From Theocolax elegans (Eukaryota; Arthropoda; Insecta; Hymenoptera; Cerocephalidae), in NCBI GenBank assembly GCA_026168455.1, contig CM047426.1, positions 66,555,342-66,619,341 of the forward strand: DNA of 64,000 bases, given 5' to 3'. This document shows, piece after piece, positions 1-11,745 of the stretch; the stretch's first letter is position 1, and each line of letters begins with the position of its first letter. The translations under genes and the position numbers were made by a program. The notes beneath the pieces are model-generated. The model made no database searches. It was not told the DNA's origin and saw only the letters and a program-made list of their open reading frames with translations.

Positions 1-138
1 TTCACCAGGAATCAAGGGTTCTAAAACTATACAAAGAATATGGGTTAATACGATGGCAATGGAAATTAAAATAATTAAAAAGAATTATCTAATGCTTTTA
101 ACCTCCAAAAAATTGTATACGGTAGGTTTACTCATTCT

Positions 139-1072
139 TTGACTTTCACTGGTACATCCGATAAAGAAAATTGTAAAACTGGCGGAATTCACTCCGACGC
201 ATACGGCGACTACTTCGACGTAACGGTACAACGCTATGCGACCATAAGGTTAGAAGAGAGATTTAACACTGTTGAACTAAGTAATAATAAAATACTTCTA
301 GGAAGCGGCACAGCGTATATTTACAATTTAAGCGATTGCATAGATAGTTGTTGCGGTCAATACTTTTGGTCAGTGGCGCTGTTGAGCGATAAATACACGA
401 AAAATGACCTCTACATGTATTAGAAACGGACGAATTAACCTTTATTTTATTATTTTTATTTAATTTATTTCAGAAAATCGCGATAAAAAATATTTTGCAT
501 CAAATTAAAATTTTAATGTAAACCACATTCACCTTTTCGCCTACGTAAATCACAAATTTGTTTTTATTTAAAAGTATATCAAGAGAGAAATGGATAAATT
601 ATATCACGACATATTAATGAAACAATGCGAAAGGAAATGAAAAATTATTGCGATTTCATTAATTTCAGCAACTAAAGCACCAGATTTATTAGCGTACCAA
701 ATAATGCAAGAACCTGGTTTTACAAGTCTTTTAGCAGAAGAAGTGGTACACATTATTAAATGTTTACGAGTCGATGTAAAAATAATAGAAACAAATTTAT
801 TCTTTCTATAACTATTTATAACTCATATGATTAAGAACTATTTTCTGGCATCGCGTACTCACATTCTTAGAGAATACGGTACAACCACTATTTGCGACAC
901 TATTATACTGGTGATGTTCAATTACGGCTCTACATGGTACAAAATGCTACCGAAAATAACTTCTCAAGATTCGCCCGATATAATTAAATCGCAAACTAAA
1001 CAAACTTGGAATCATCGAAGTCCAACCGATCTATTGAATAGCGATAGCTATAATAGCACCAATAAAATATAG
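139..1072 (+). pseudogene. Endogenous viral glycoprotein relic (chuvirus-like), ectodomain pieces
   Basis: Two coding pieces lie in different frames. The first (139-423, 94 codons) has spaced Cys residues, a YGDYFDVTV segment, a hydrophobic LLGSGTAYIY stretch and a D..CCGQYFW segment. The second (about 660-1072) is a single frame broken by one TAA at 809-811. It contains HIIKCLRVDVK, then SRTHILREYGT, then a WYKMLP segment. From family knowledge, the order 'IKC-pV-V', 'THIL.-yGT', 'WYK-lP' is typical of the glycoproteins of chuvirus-like negative-strand RNA viruses, which are frequently endogenised in insects and also captured as env by LTR elements. Stops, a frame change and missing downstream ectodomain make this a non-functional relic. 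Which of the two origins applies cannot be decided here. Confidence 0.6.
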
Positions 1073-1714
1073 GAAAAATTTATAAGCGCAGCCTTCTTAA
1101 CTATTTTAAATCATACTTAAAACAATCAAATTTACTGTAGACTCTATCTTACACGGCTATGCCTTACGTAGCTTATATGGATGGTCTATACATATTTTAC
1201 GTGCTTGTTGTAACTCACTGACTCATGTATTATCTGGTGCGTGGTCCTAACGCAAGAAGAAACTTATTAATTAGCGCTTAACCGACTTGAAAAATTTTAA
1301 AATATTATCCGGTCTACTTGAAACTACAGAACCATAATATCATAAATCCATACTCGCATTTTAATGAACAGAATTCATTTATAGATTTCGTGGAAACCAA
1401 CAATGCAATATGGGAGGTAGTCCAATGATACTGAAAAATCGTATGTCCTTTCATAAAAAAGAATATCAAGAAACAATATACATTAGTCAAGTACACTGCA
1501 GATTTTACTGCAAATGTAGTTATAAGCGCGCAGACATAAGCCCCTTAGCCTTTTAATTTTCGTTTCATGCTTCAATACCAAAAATAATGCTTTCAGAAGA
1601 TTTAATCTCATAGGCTGTTTGACAAAAATTCTACGCAGTTAATGGAAAATTGTAAAACTTTTATCCTTCAGTTTAATTTTTGATATCTTAAAAGTAATTA
1701 GAGATGAATACTCA

Positions 1715-1852
1715 ATGTCGCGTTTCTCATCGTCGTCGCCGTCGTTATTTTTTGTCGCAATTGTTGTCATCATCGTCATTGCCATTTTTCGTTTACGTTG
1801 TTATCCTCGACGTCGCCACCGTCTTTCTACAAGTCATTCGAAGAAGCTGTGA
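1715..1852 (+). pseudogene. Membrane-anchor and tail of the same viral glycoprotein
   Basis: A 45-codon reading frame ending in TGA encodes a Ser-rich lead-in, one strongly hydrophobic helix of about 17 residues (LFFVAIVVIIVIAIF), then a basic tail (RLRCYPRRRHR) ending in KKL. This is the classic C-terminal layout of a type I viral envelope glycoprotein. It sits about 640 bp downstream of the recognisable ectodomain pieces and on the same strand, at the expected distance for a protein of 550-650 residues. The alternative overlapping frame starting at 1704 has no such organisation. It is inferred to belong to the relic at 139-1072, because the stretch between (1073-1714) is too decayed to read. 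Confidence 0.5.
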
Positions 1853-2406
1853 TAGATATCAAATTATCGGCCTGCTAATCTGGAACAGAAGCAGCCAACA
1901 CATCAATCTCGGCATGAGAGAGATAAGTATAGTGCAAATACTGAGAAAAATATAGTCTTTTTCCAAAAATGTTCGATTCTGCGTGCGTTGTTTACTGCGT
2001 ATTGTTTCATGATTAGTCGATCATCGCATCGTTCTATAAAGTGTATAAATGGAATCTATATAAATTAATCCGACTCACTGACTTTCATTAAACGTTTCCC
2101 TTACGTTTTTATTTTGTACGCGATAGCATTGCAATTTTACAATTAATATATAATTCTCCAAGTAAGTTCATTATCGGCCACATAATTTTATGCTCTGGAT
2201 AACTAGTCGCAACACATTTAATACAAGCACTATCTAAATGTAGTTTAAAATGACTGTGTTTAAATTGACGTTATTATACCGAAGAAAAGTTAACTTCTTT
2301 ACCATACCATATGGATAAATATTTAAAACATTTAATACATAATATAAAATTATTTCTTTACACTCATCCTTTTATAATAATATAAAATATTAGATGTTTT
2401 TATTAC
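1853..2406. other. AT-rich spacer with no recognisable feature
   Basis: No coding potential, repeat or terminal structure was recognised between the glycoprotein anchor and the cadherin exon. The half next to the exon is presumably intron of the cadherin gene. Confidence 0.4.
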
Positions 2407-2660
2407 CTTTTTAAAGTAATTTATATATATTTCTGCACTTCTATTAGCTTGCCATATTGGTGGATTATCATTTTGATCCAGTATATCAACAGATAAAATC
2501 TTATCAATAAGCTTTTGAATGCCTGTAGTTTCCTCCCGTATTAAACATCTTACATTAATAAATACTCTTGGTCCTGTACCTTTTGGGGTGATCAATGAAT
2601 CTCGATCCAAGTCACTATTTGCATAAAGTTTATTATCTAGTAGTTGGAAAAATCTTGTTC
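2407..2660 (-). CDS. Internal exon of a cadherin-family gene
   Basis: On the minus strand this 254-nt exon is open throughout. It encodes the end of an extracellular cadherin repeat: a LDRD element, beta-strand residues VFINVRCLI, and the Ca2+-binding linker ILDQNDNPPIW (canonical D.NDNPP). The exon is preceded by an acceptor (ATTTTCAG, AG at 2662-2661) and followed by a donor (AAG|GTAATA, GT at 2406-2405). The incoming intron falls after the first base of a codon. An intact frame and matched splice sites make this the only convincing host-gene sequence in the window. Neighbouring exons are not present, so the cadherin cannot be named. The gene would act in cell-cell adhesion at the plasma membrane. 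The surrounding transposon-rich DNA may be one of its introns. Confidence 0.75.
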
Positions 2661-2810
2661 CTGAAAATGCGTATATCATAGTTTTATTAAAATCGAGTTA
2701 CGAGCTAATATTGTCGGTTTAAAAAATAAGAGGCTTTATCTTACAAGCCATAGCAAAAGGGTATACTGAGCAAAAATAATATAATCGTAGATTGCATAAT
2801 TTATTAATTT

Positions 2811-3247
2811 TTTAATAAAAAATAAGGCTTTATTGATCTCCACGAACAAATTTTTATTAATTGCCGACGTTTCGGACGTATTTTAGCCGTCCCTTTTCAA
2901 AGCAATAAAAAAGCGCAGAGATATTAATTTATATATCGGATGAACATAAATTTCTCTATCGACATCGCACGCAATACCGCACAAAACCCTCCACTTAACA
3001 TATCAAAAACGAGGACCTCCCCGAAGGGAGTACACTAGTGTACAGGACTTTCTTCGGGGAGGTCCTCGTTTTTGATATCTTAAGTGGAGGGTTTTGTGCG
3101 GTGTTGCGTGCGATGTCGATAGAGAAGTTTATTTTCATCCGATGTATAATTTATTGCCTTGAAAAGGGACGGCTAAAATACGTCCGAAACGTCGGCAATT
3201 AATAAAAATTTGTTCGTGGAGATTAATAAAGCCTTATTTTTTATTAA
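2811..3247. repeat. 437-bp palindrome of Penelope-type terminal sequence
   Basis: Two arms of about 215 bp are inverted around a centre at 3036/3037, where the 14-nt perfect palindrome GTACACTAGTGTAC (3030-3043) sits. The outer ends read AATAAGGCTTTAT and its complement. Each arm contains CGTCCGAAACGTCGGC (or its complement), preceded by GGGAC, which can pair with GTCC before GAAAC. That looks like a decayed hammerhead core of the kind carried in Penelope-like element terminal repeats. The arms differ by only a few bases. It may be a foldback element or two inverted terminal fragments of Penelope-like elements. Confidence 0.6.
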
Positions 3248-3250
3248 ACA

Positions 3251-4080
3251 ATATTTGGACGAACGATAACTTCTTTTACCATTTATTAATTTTTAACTAA
3301 ATAGTACTCATCTATCGGTAACTCCGAGTCTTATAATAACAAGCGGTTCTGACTTGCCTATTAAGGCAAGATAATATTTCGCTTCTCTCCCTAATGGGGT
3401 TTTCGTAAAATATATTATTTGTATTTTCTGGCTTTTTAGGTTTTACAGAAATTAAATTTTTTGTACTTTTCATTTATAGCAGGGCTTATATAAAAAGAGT
3501 TATTTGTATCTTCCGCCTATGAAAATTAAGGTGAAATTAATTCTTCGTAAATCTGCCCCGTGGTAGTAAGAGGGAAATTAATTTATCTTTTTATATTCAG
3601 TAATGGTTTATGAGAATTTCATTATTTGTATTTCAGAATAATTCGTGTTTATGAAAAATTGTGTTACCCTATTTTCAATTTAGAAAGGTTATTTTAAGCT
3701 TTTAAGGATTTATTAAAAAATATTTTTTTGTATTTCTGCATATAAAAACTAGCGATTTTTTTCCTAGAATTGACTAATGGAAGTTTATGGAAAACTTTTT
3801 ATTATTTATGGCCCATAAAAGTTTATGGAAAATCGATTTTCCCTATTTCTGGTCTATGGGGGTTCGAAGAATATTAGTGTTGTATGTTTGTCTTACGAAC
3901 TTTCATATGGGAAAATTCATTTTCATATATACGATCTATGGCTAGCTATGATAAATTAATATTTTGCATTTCTGACATATGAGGGTACATGAACAATTAA
4001 TTTTTTACAAACATGACTTTAATGTACAGAGTTACACACTAGTAATGAGATATAGACCATCTATTTATAGGTCCACCCAC
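3251..4080. other. AT-rich stretch with no recognised gene
   Basis: About 830 bp of low-complexity, T-rich sequence with loosely repeated words such as 'tttatggaaaa' and 'tatttgtatttctg'. These may be a very old tandem repeat. I see no coding region, terminal repeat or RNA gene here. Confidence 0.4.
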
Positions 4081-4129
4081 TGCATTTATTAAGCGGACAA
4101 GCCTGGGTTAAAATTGATCGAGGCACTCG

Positions 4130-4284
4130 ACCGATGGGTGGGTCTGAAAAAATTCCGTAGTTAGTGCAACAACCCGGAATGACGTGAATATTTCCGGAAT
4201 ATAGAAATATACCATAATCACAGCAAATACATTGGAATACCATGAAATTTCCGAAATCTACTTCAAATCCCGTAATAAGTGTTG
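4130..4284. repeat. Diverged ~60-bp satellite, left part
   Basis: About two and a half degenerate units built around CCCGTAATAAGTGCAAATA and CCCGGAATACCATAAAAATT. The same unit recurs from 15714 to 16365 on the far side of element G1. The G1 LTR starts immediately after a CCCGTAATAAGTG block. Confidence 0.7.
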
Positions 4285-4894
4285 TGACAATGCATTTAAT
4301 GCATGTCAAGATAAGCGAGCACGTAGCCCATTGAAGTCCTTATCGAACCCTACCTAAGCCTCACAGAACTCTGCCAGCTTACGCACACAGAGAAGCCACA
4401 TCTCTGAGCATACAAGTAAGAGCTCAGGAGCCCCAAAAAGATCCAGAAGCAGCTTGAAGCCATACCGATGCCAGGAAGTAGTGAGGAGAAGTCCTTGACA
4501 GCACACCTGGAGAAGCAGCATAGCCAGGAATCGCCTTTCATAGCAGCCATCCAGTATAGCAAATAAACCTGTAAGATTATTTCTTACAATGTGCACTATA
4601 TAAAGGAGAGAACAGGATTACACAGCAGTTAAACAACTGTGTATAGGATGGGGCAGAAGAGAGGTTAGGTGAGAAACAACAACGCATAAACCGAGTAGCC
4701 GTACGGTTTATAACTCACCCGAGCAAACACGCCGTACCGCATTTTCGAGTCCTCGAGTCAGTGATCGCCAAAAGAGAAGAAGGAAGCAGTCAGGAAGTCC
4801 ACGAAGAGAAGGCCGAACAGCTAACTTTGTCGTTGCCACTAACTCGCCGTTGTTGTTGACATTCGTGCGCGGCGGACATCTTCGTTAAGCCGCA
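4285..4894 (+). repeat. G1 5' LTR
   Basis: Begins TGACAATGCATTTAATGCAT and matches the 3' LTR to GTTAAGCCGCA. A promoter-like TATAAAGG lies at 4597-4604, followed by the probable RNA start. AATAAA occurs just upstream, at 4561-4566. It lacks about 50 bp present at the 3' LTR end and a 22-bp duplication present near 15097. Confidence 0.8.
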
Positions 4895-5469
4895 CGCGGC
4901 ATATTTTCCGTCCTTCTTAACATTGGAATTGTGATTTAATTTTTTTTAGCCATTACCCCAGATATATATATTCTTTATTTTTGCATTTAACATAAAAATA
5001 AACCTATTGCCATTAGTTAGCCTAATTAAGAGCTTAAAAATTTTTTTTCTTTCCCTGTTTTCTTTTTCCTTATAGCAGGTGTATATTTTTGCATAAACGC
5101 ACGAAGTATATAAAATTTTTATTTTAAATTACGGAGTGCATTAAAATATTTCCTTTGCAGCGTGCATTAAAATAGTAAACTTTTTTGCTCTTCCTTTTTC
5201 TGTGTGCAGTATTAAATTTTTATTTATTTTTGCGGTGTGCATAAAATTTTTTTTTAGTTGCTGCATGCTTTAAATTAGTTTTCTCCCTCTTTCAAGCACC
5301 GCTTGCGGGCAAATAAATTCTTTTAAAAAAAAAAGTATTGCTAATTGCTTGCATAGTATATAACGTAAAATTTGTTTCTCATTTCGTCCCTACTCTATTA
5401 TAAGCAACAAGCTAAATAATTGAAGCAAAGAGCTATTAAACCAAGCAGTAAAATTTTCCCTTCAGCAAA

Positions 5470-6756
5470 ATGTCCATTAGTTATAGATTGGGAGGTAAAT
5501 TAAGCGGAGTAAGTGCAGCCCAAGGCGCACCTATTATTAGACGATGTGTAAATAACTTACCTGATGGAAGAGTTGTCTTCTATGCGGGTACGACATTTTT
5601 TAATCTAGAGAGTAGCATAGCAATCATTCGTGATAGAGTAGCCCGCTATGAAATGAGACGTAATTTCGGGGACTCTGCAGCCGAATGGGAGCCTCGAACG
5701 GATCAAATGTGGTTTGATGCGGACTCCGTAGGAAATGTAGCTCACACAGACCAGCAGCCACTAGTAGAAATAAGCCCTGACGACATTTTTCTATTCCTTA
5801 CCCAATCAGAAATAACAAACTATTTTCCTCCCGTGCAAAATAATTCAGAAACAGCTCCCCAGCAAATAAACAGAAATATGCTAATACCAGAATTGGAAAC
5901 TGGACAGAGCCGCGGTCCATATCAAGACCCAATTTCTATGCAAGAAATGACACAGCCAGCACAACAATTACCGACACACACTCAAGTGCAGAGTAGCAGC
6001 AGCCCACAAGTAAGCGAATCAGAAACAGAACAGCATAATAGATTAATGAGTAATAATTTTGATAAGCCAATAAGGAGACAAATAACCAACAACCCATAAG
6101 CCCAATCAACAGCCTATAGACTCAAACCGACGCCAGTGCCAACGACAAGCCCAAATATTATTGATACACCACACGAAGAAATCTTTTGTACACTACCTGA
6201 TGTAACCACAGCGCAACTTGCAGTTAACTCAACCTCGCATTATAGCATACAGACAATAGCACCCACCACAACATACACCAACAGCTCCCTAATTAATTAC
6301 CAACCCCGTCAAACCCACTGTGTCCAGCAGTCAGCCTTTCGCCCAATCGTTACTGCAGCCAACCAAACAACACAAAAGCAGCAAAGGATAGAAGCAAGGC
6401 AAAATTATAATATGAATCTGCAGAATTTATACGCCAGCCAACCACAACAGCATCAAAACCAAAACGCCGCTACAGCACCCCAAAGCCAACGAGTAAACGA
6501 CCAAACTTACGAAATTCCTTATTCCCCTATTCCACAAGCACAACCAAGTTCACCCCCAACGTTTATTCCCTACCGTTCCTACAGCTACGCAGATGAATCG
6601 CAATATGTGAAAGAAAAAAGGACAAGAGATATCCTGTATAAATATCACATACAATATACAATTCAAGGCATCAAAAAGAAGCAATGCGGAAACATTCTTA
6701 ATGCATCTAAAAGAATGCAAAGAAGTTTATGGACTCACAATGGAGGATATAATTAG
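5470..6756 (+). pseudogene. gag: G1 gag, N-terminal part
   Basis: One frame runs from ATG 5470 with a single premature TAA at 6097-6099 and continues to about 6680. There a frameshift moves the reading to the frame used downstream. The first 120 residues are a folded-looking segment; the rest is Gln/Pro/Thr-rich linker. The second half corresponds to the start of the G2 gag (shared NSTSYYPIQT-like and TYE-P-YP segments), which supports homology. Gag would assemble the cytoplasmic virus-like particle. The start codon was chosen as the first ATG of the open frame; it has AAA just before it. Confidence 0.7.
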
Positions 6757-8067
6757 AACGCTGCCAACACTGATGGACGAAGATGCATGGGACTGGCTAA
6801 TCCGAGAACGAAGTAATTGGCAAACTTTCGATGATTTTGCAGAACCTATCAGGTTGCAATTTGGGCCGGAAGACACACAAAATAGTCTTAAGCAATTAAT
6901 TGAAAGCCATACGCAAGGGCCAAACGAAGATATATCTATATACCTAATGAAATTAAGGGGTATGTTGGATCAAGTCAAGCCGCCATTACCAATGCAAGAT
7001 CAGTTAGATAGAGCATACAGAAATCTACATCCCTTATATAGGAAAGGGATTGAGCGGAATGATTTCAACAATTTTACAGAACTTCGAAGGCTCGGTAAGA
7101 GAGAAGAAGCTAGGCGCCAAATGGATGAGACGTATAAACCACCGCCAACAATGCTACATGGTTGGGTCAGATACTTGTATGTCGATCCAACACAGGACAA
7201 GCCCAGGAAACTAGCAGCAGTCGCAACCCAGCCAAAGCCTAACCCTCAAGCAGCAAAATCCAATTCGGTACAAGCAGCCCCTATAGCCAACCCTAACCCT
7301 CCCAGAAGCCCCCAGCAGCTCAGACAATACAATTTTCGCTATAATAAACAGCAATCCACTAGAAAACAATATAGCGAAGCAGTGAAGCATACTAGCGAAA
7401 TCCAGCAACAAGCACCAGCACAACAGCCCAAAAATGCCAATAGCAATTGGCCAATGCAAACAGCACTGCAAGCACCCCAAAATGCAAGAAGCCAAACCCA
7501 AGCCAACAATCAAACCAAATACACCATTAATAATTCGCCAATCATTTATAACCATCCCCGTAAACAGACCGAGCCATGTCTCAATTGCAACAACTTAGGC
7601 CATTGGGCAGCAGAGTGTCCAAATCAAAATTGCCGAGGATGCCGTGTACTTGAGAGATTGTCAAAAGTGCAAGGCCAGAAAGGTATCGGAAAACTTCAGC
7701 CAGAGAGGATAAAGACCTGTATTTCCTCACCCCGTAGCCCTAAAGGGTCTAAGCCATATCAGTTAGCCACGACCCAATCCCTTATCCAGCATATTCCCAA
7801 CATTGACCCCAGACTGTATTTTAATTTGGAAATTAATGGCAGCAAAGTAACTGCACTCCTAGACGACGGAGCTACTGCATCGTTCTTAGAAGGCAATATG
7901 AGCGAATTATTGCAAAATAAGCTAAAACAATCCCGATGTCCAGCAGTTAAAGTAGCAGATGGCGCCATTATCCCTGTCCAAGGCACAGTCGACATCGTAA
8001 TAAAAATTGACGGAGATGAAATAATTATGCCCTTCCAAGTAGCAGATGGATTGCAATATCGACGGCT
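6681..8067 (+). pseudogene. gag-pro: G1 gag capsid, zinc knuckle and aspartic protease
   Basis: Readable from about 6683 (ATG at 6701). It has a retrotransposon gag capsid core (DAWDWLI, FDDFAEPIRLQF, ISIYLMKLRGMLDQ), a Gln/Pro-rich linker, and one CCHC knuckle CLNCNNLGHWAAEC. A retropepsin domain follows, with LYFNLEING and ALLDDGATASF. The catalytic triplet is DDG where G2 has DSG, so the protease is probably inactive. The protease is cut after PFQVADGLQY by the insert that begins near 8068. From family knowledge, this polyprotein packages RNA and is matured by its own protease. Confidence 0.85.
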
Positions 8068-8371
8068 CCTATTCATAAAGTCCTATCTCAAAAATTAATT
8101 AAAAAATGTCCTAACTCAAGAATAATTCTATAAAGTCCTAACTGAAAAGAAAATTCTATAAGGTCCTATCTCAAAAAAAAATTTAGTCAGTATTATAAAG
8201 TCCTATCTCGGAAGTCAATTTTATAAAGTCCTATCTCAAATGCAATTCAATAAAGTTCGATCATAAAAGTCAATTTTTTTAAGCCCCCCCCCTCTTAACT
8301 TCATAAAATTATAATAATATTGATAATTTATATAATTTGAAAACTATTATGACAATATAATTTAAATTATA

Positions 8372-8406
<35 letters not shown>

Positions 8407-9205
8407 TATTATATTTATTTATATTTGTTTCTCTTTAAAAAATTGCCGTTCTCATAACATTGAAGTAAAAGGTAACATTTTTTATTCAAATATCACAAAT
8501 TTCAAAACTGAATCTAAAAAAAGACGCGGCAGATTCAGGCCCATCTCTGTCGTCAAGTACATTTTAAATGTCTTACTTTTTTATTTTCTTTTTAAATGAA
8601 TTACTTAAATATTTTGACCTCTTAAATAATTCTACTTATATAATATATAGTATATATATATTATATGATATATATTTATAATAGATCCAATTGGCAGAAT
8701 ATTTACCCTAGTGGAAAAGTGAACATTTTTTGGTTAAATGAAACGTTTTTTCGGGCATTAATGTACGATTTATGGCCATTTTAATGGCAATGGCCAATTT
8801 CTTGTCTAAAAAACGTTTCATAAATGCTCGAATTTCCACCTGGATACAAAATTCAAATTTTAATATTTTTTATATACTTATAAAATCTCGATAACGAAGT
8901 TAATAAAATATAATATATTCGGTAAAAGTGTACTCTTTACATGAGCATTATTATCCGATTCTGCATATATATATATATTTTTAGATAAAGGTGTAAATAT
9001 TATTTTTATAATTTATTGTTTTTATTAAAAATTTATTGTTTAATGATTTTGTAGCTTTCAAAATTTGAGATGAGATAGGACTTTATAGAACTGACTTTTT
9101 CAGATAGGACTTTATAAAATTGTACTTCTGAGATAGGACTTTATGAAATTGTACTTCTGAGATAGGACTTTATAGAATTATAATTAAGATAGGATCTTAT
9201 AAAAT
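8068..9205. mobile_element. Non-autonomous TIR element with subterminal repeats, inside G1 protease
   Basis: The left end carries about five direct copies of a 30-40-bp unit centred on ATAAAGTCCTATCTC. The right end carries about five inverted copies (GAGATAGGACTTTAT). The middle is AT-rich, with a C-run (about 8285) and an imperfect hairpin around GAAACGTTTTTT/AAAAAACGTTTC. There is no coding sequence. It splits the G1 protease: G2 continues with about 17 codons that are missing here, so a short target deletion accompanied insertion or later decay. Exact ends are uncertain by about 10 bp. The superfamily is not identified. Confidence 0.7.
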
Positions 9206-10224
9206 TTTCTCTTATGTGCATCAATTACGAGAACGACACCTAGTGGACAAATAGAGGGATAATACACAAATTTTACCCCGAAGGCAACGATCCCAGTTGC
9301 ATACCAGTCGTAGCCAGCATAGGAGGTCTTATACGAGCCAGCCCAGAACAAATGCAAAGAGTGCATAACTTGCTGGATGAAGTGATTCCCCAAATTCCCC
9401 AAACCCTTGGAACAACCAACCTAACCGGACTTAAATTAGACGTTCAAGGAGCAGAGCCAATCCGCCAACCACGCCGCAAATATTCGCCAAAAATGCTTCA
9501 AGCAGGATACGAAGAAATAGATCGTATGCTGAAAGAAGACATTATAGAGCCATCGCAAAGCCCATGGTGTAGCTATCCTGTAATCGTGCCAAAGGCAAAT
9601 GGCAAATATAGTTTTGGTATTAATTACAGGCTAGTAAACGAAGTTACAAAGAAGATAGCCTACCCGATGCGCAATATGGACGACATTATGGACCAATTGC
9701 GAGAAAGTCGATTTATTAGCAAACTGGACTTATTTCAAGCCTATCACCCAGTTCCCCTAGCCCCTGAAAGCCGCGAAATAACTGCATTTGCCTTCGTCAA
9801 TTCCACTTCAAACGCGTACCCTATGGTTTAACGAATGCACCGGCCATGTTTCAACAGTCAATGGATAAGTTAATTAAGCCAGAGTGGGAGCCAAACGTGT
9901 TTGCATACCTGGATGATATAATCATCTCAGCGAGAACATTTGAAGAACACATGAAATTGCTCAGAATAGTCCTAGTAGCCCTTAGGAAAGCCAGCTTGCA
10001 AATTAATCGCGAGAATTCTGAGATTTGTTGCCCAGAAGTAACATATCTTGGGTACAAAATTAATGAATTGGGATTGCAGACTAATCAAGATAAGATAAAG
10101 CCAATTTTAGAGTATCCAGCGCCTAAAAATTTAAAACAATTAAGACGTTTTAATGGTCTAGTCGGTTGGTACACAAGATTTATAAAGGACCTAGCCAAAT
10201 ATCGAACGCCGCTAAATTACTTAA
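9206..10224 (+). pseudogene. pol: G1 reverse transcriptase
   Basis: Reading resumes after the insert with WTNRGIIHKFYPEG (an in-frame TAG replaces the Trp found in G2). It continues through the RT fingers (SPWCSYPVIVPKANGKYSF), palm A (SKLDLFQAYHPV), a frameshift near 9815, then palm C with the catalytic motif FAYLDDIIIS and the thumb (LKQLRRFNGLVGWYTRFI). It is cut at TTAA 10221-10224 by the transposon at 10225-13027. The domain would make cDNA from element RNA. Confidence 0.9.
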
Positions 10225-10595
10225 GGGGTCAAGCCTGGGTTAAATGTTATAAATAAATAAACAATTATTATTAGAATAAATTTATTTTTTTTAATTCTTC
10301 TTACAAATTTATTTTTTTTTACATAATATATATATATTATACTTTATATTTATCAATATAAAAAATGTTTATTATGTATATTTAATCCTGGTTATTAAAC
10401 TTCTAATGATATTAAAAAATTGATCAATTTTTGCAGTTGCCGCAGGATATTGAAGCACTGAATGCATCTTTTAATGTCTAATAAGTCTTAAAATGTTCAT
10501 GGAACATATGTTTACAGACTTATATTTTTCTTTTTTTGAAAAAAAAATTAATAACAATGTATTAAATCTAAAAGTTGATAATAATAAGAAAAATA

Positions 10596-10631
10596 GTGAA
10601 TGTTATGTACGTATACGTACATAACATTCAC
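10596..10631. repeat. Perfect 36-nt palindrome
   Basis: Each 18-nt half (GTGAATGTTATGTACGTA) is the exact reverse complement of the other with no loop. It is located in the non-coding part of the TTAA transposon, about 370 bp from its end. Confidence 0.9.
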
Positions 10632-11745
10632 CTAAAACTTATCTTTTTGAAAATTGGGCAACATAAGTCCGTAGAAATATATATTTTAAAAGTTTCCCCA
10701 AAATTTCAAAGTGATTCATCAACCTGGCTCTGAAATATCCTGCGGCAAGTAAGCTAAAATCATTAAAAAACCATTAATGAGATAAATGCATTTAAAGTTT
10801 CACTTATTAGATTTAAAGTTTTACTTATTTTATAATTCTAATACCGTATTCTTCAGGTATTATACAATTTATATATATAATCTTAATAATATATATATTT
10901 AATAGGTTTATAATGCCTTTTTTCTGGTTTTATTAATATAATACTCAGTATATTTTTTTAATATACATGTATTATCTAAAATAACAGAAAATCAACTTCA
11001 AAAATCAGTTTCTTTATAAAAAGAGGAATAAAATTTTTTAAAACTACAAGAATACTTTGCTATTATTGAATATTAATGCATGATTATATGGATTTTAAAA
11101 AATATTTTGATAAAAAATCATATACTATATTATATATGATTATAATTTTTATTATAAGCATTAAATTTAATTAAAAATATGTAAAGAATGCAGTAAAAAC
11201 AAATACTGTTTGACAGTTGTGTACAATATCTCTTTCTCTCTCACATGACAAGTCTTCCATAAGATTATTGATTTTTCGGAAAGCCTTGTCACGTGATAGA
11301 GAAAGAGAGAGGCATGTATAGTGTTACAGCTGCTAATGGAAGTGTGCACCAGCCACACGTTTGTAGTTCAGTTTTAAGCTATTATAATATCAAGTAGAAT
11401 TATATATTATATATATTATATTATATAATATCTAAATAAAATAAGTAAAAAAAACAAGTGGTTTATAAAACTGCATGAACAAATTATATCAGATAAGTAT
11501 TTGCATAACCTTAAATTTATATTTTGTTTATGTCAAGAAATTGATTCTTTGTTTCTCCATTTCAGCATAACCAATGTGTCAACACTTAGATATACAATAT
11601 TTGCAGAATACAGATAAAATTATAAACAAGTGTTTTGTTATGCTCAGTGTATTTGTGCTTAGTGCGATATTATGTGGTTGAAGTTATTTTATGTGTACTT
11701 ATTTGTGAAAGTGTTTCAAACCTCCAATATAATTAGTATATTTCA

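Noticed and set aside
1704..1955. 83-codon frame overlapping the glycoprotein anchor
   Set aside because: The +2-shifted frame at 1715-1852 gives a hydrophobic helix and basic tail and ends properly; the longer frame is compositionally random.
4350..4596. Minus-strand frames of 70 and 80 codons, repeated at 15116-15362
   Set aside because: They occur in both LTRs of G1 because LTRs are duplicates; antisense to the LTR promoter with no domain.
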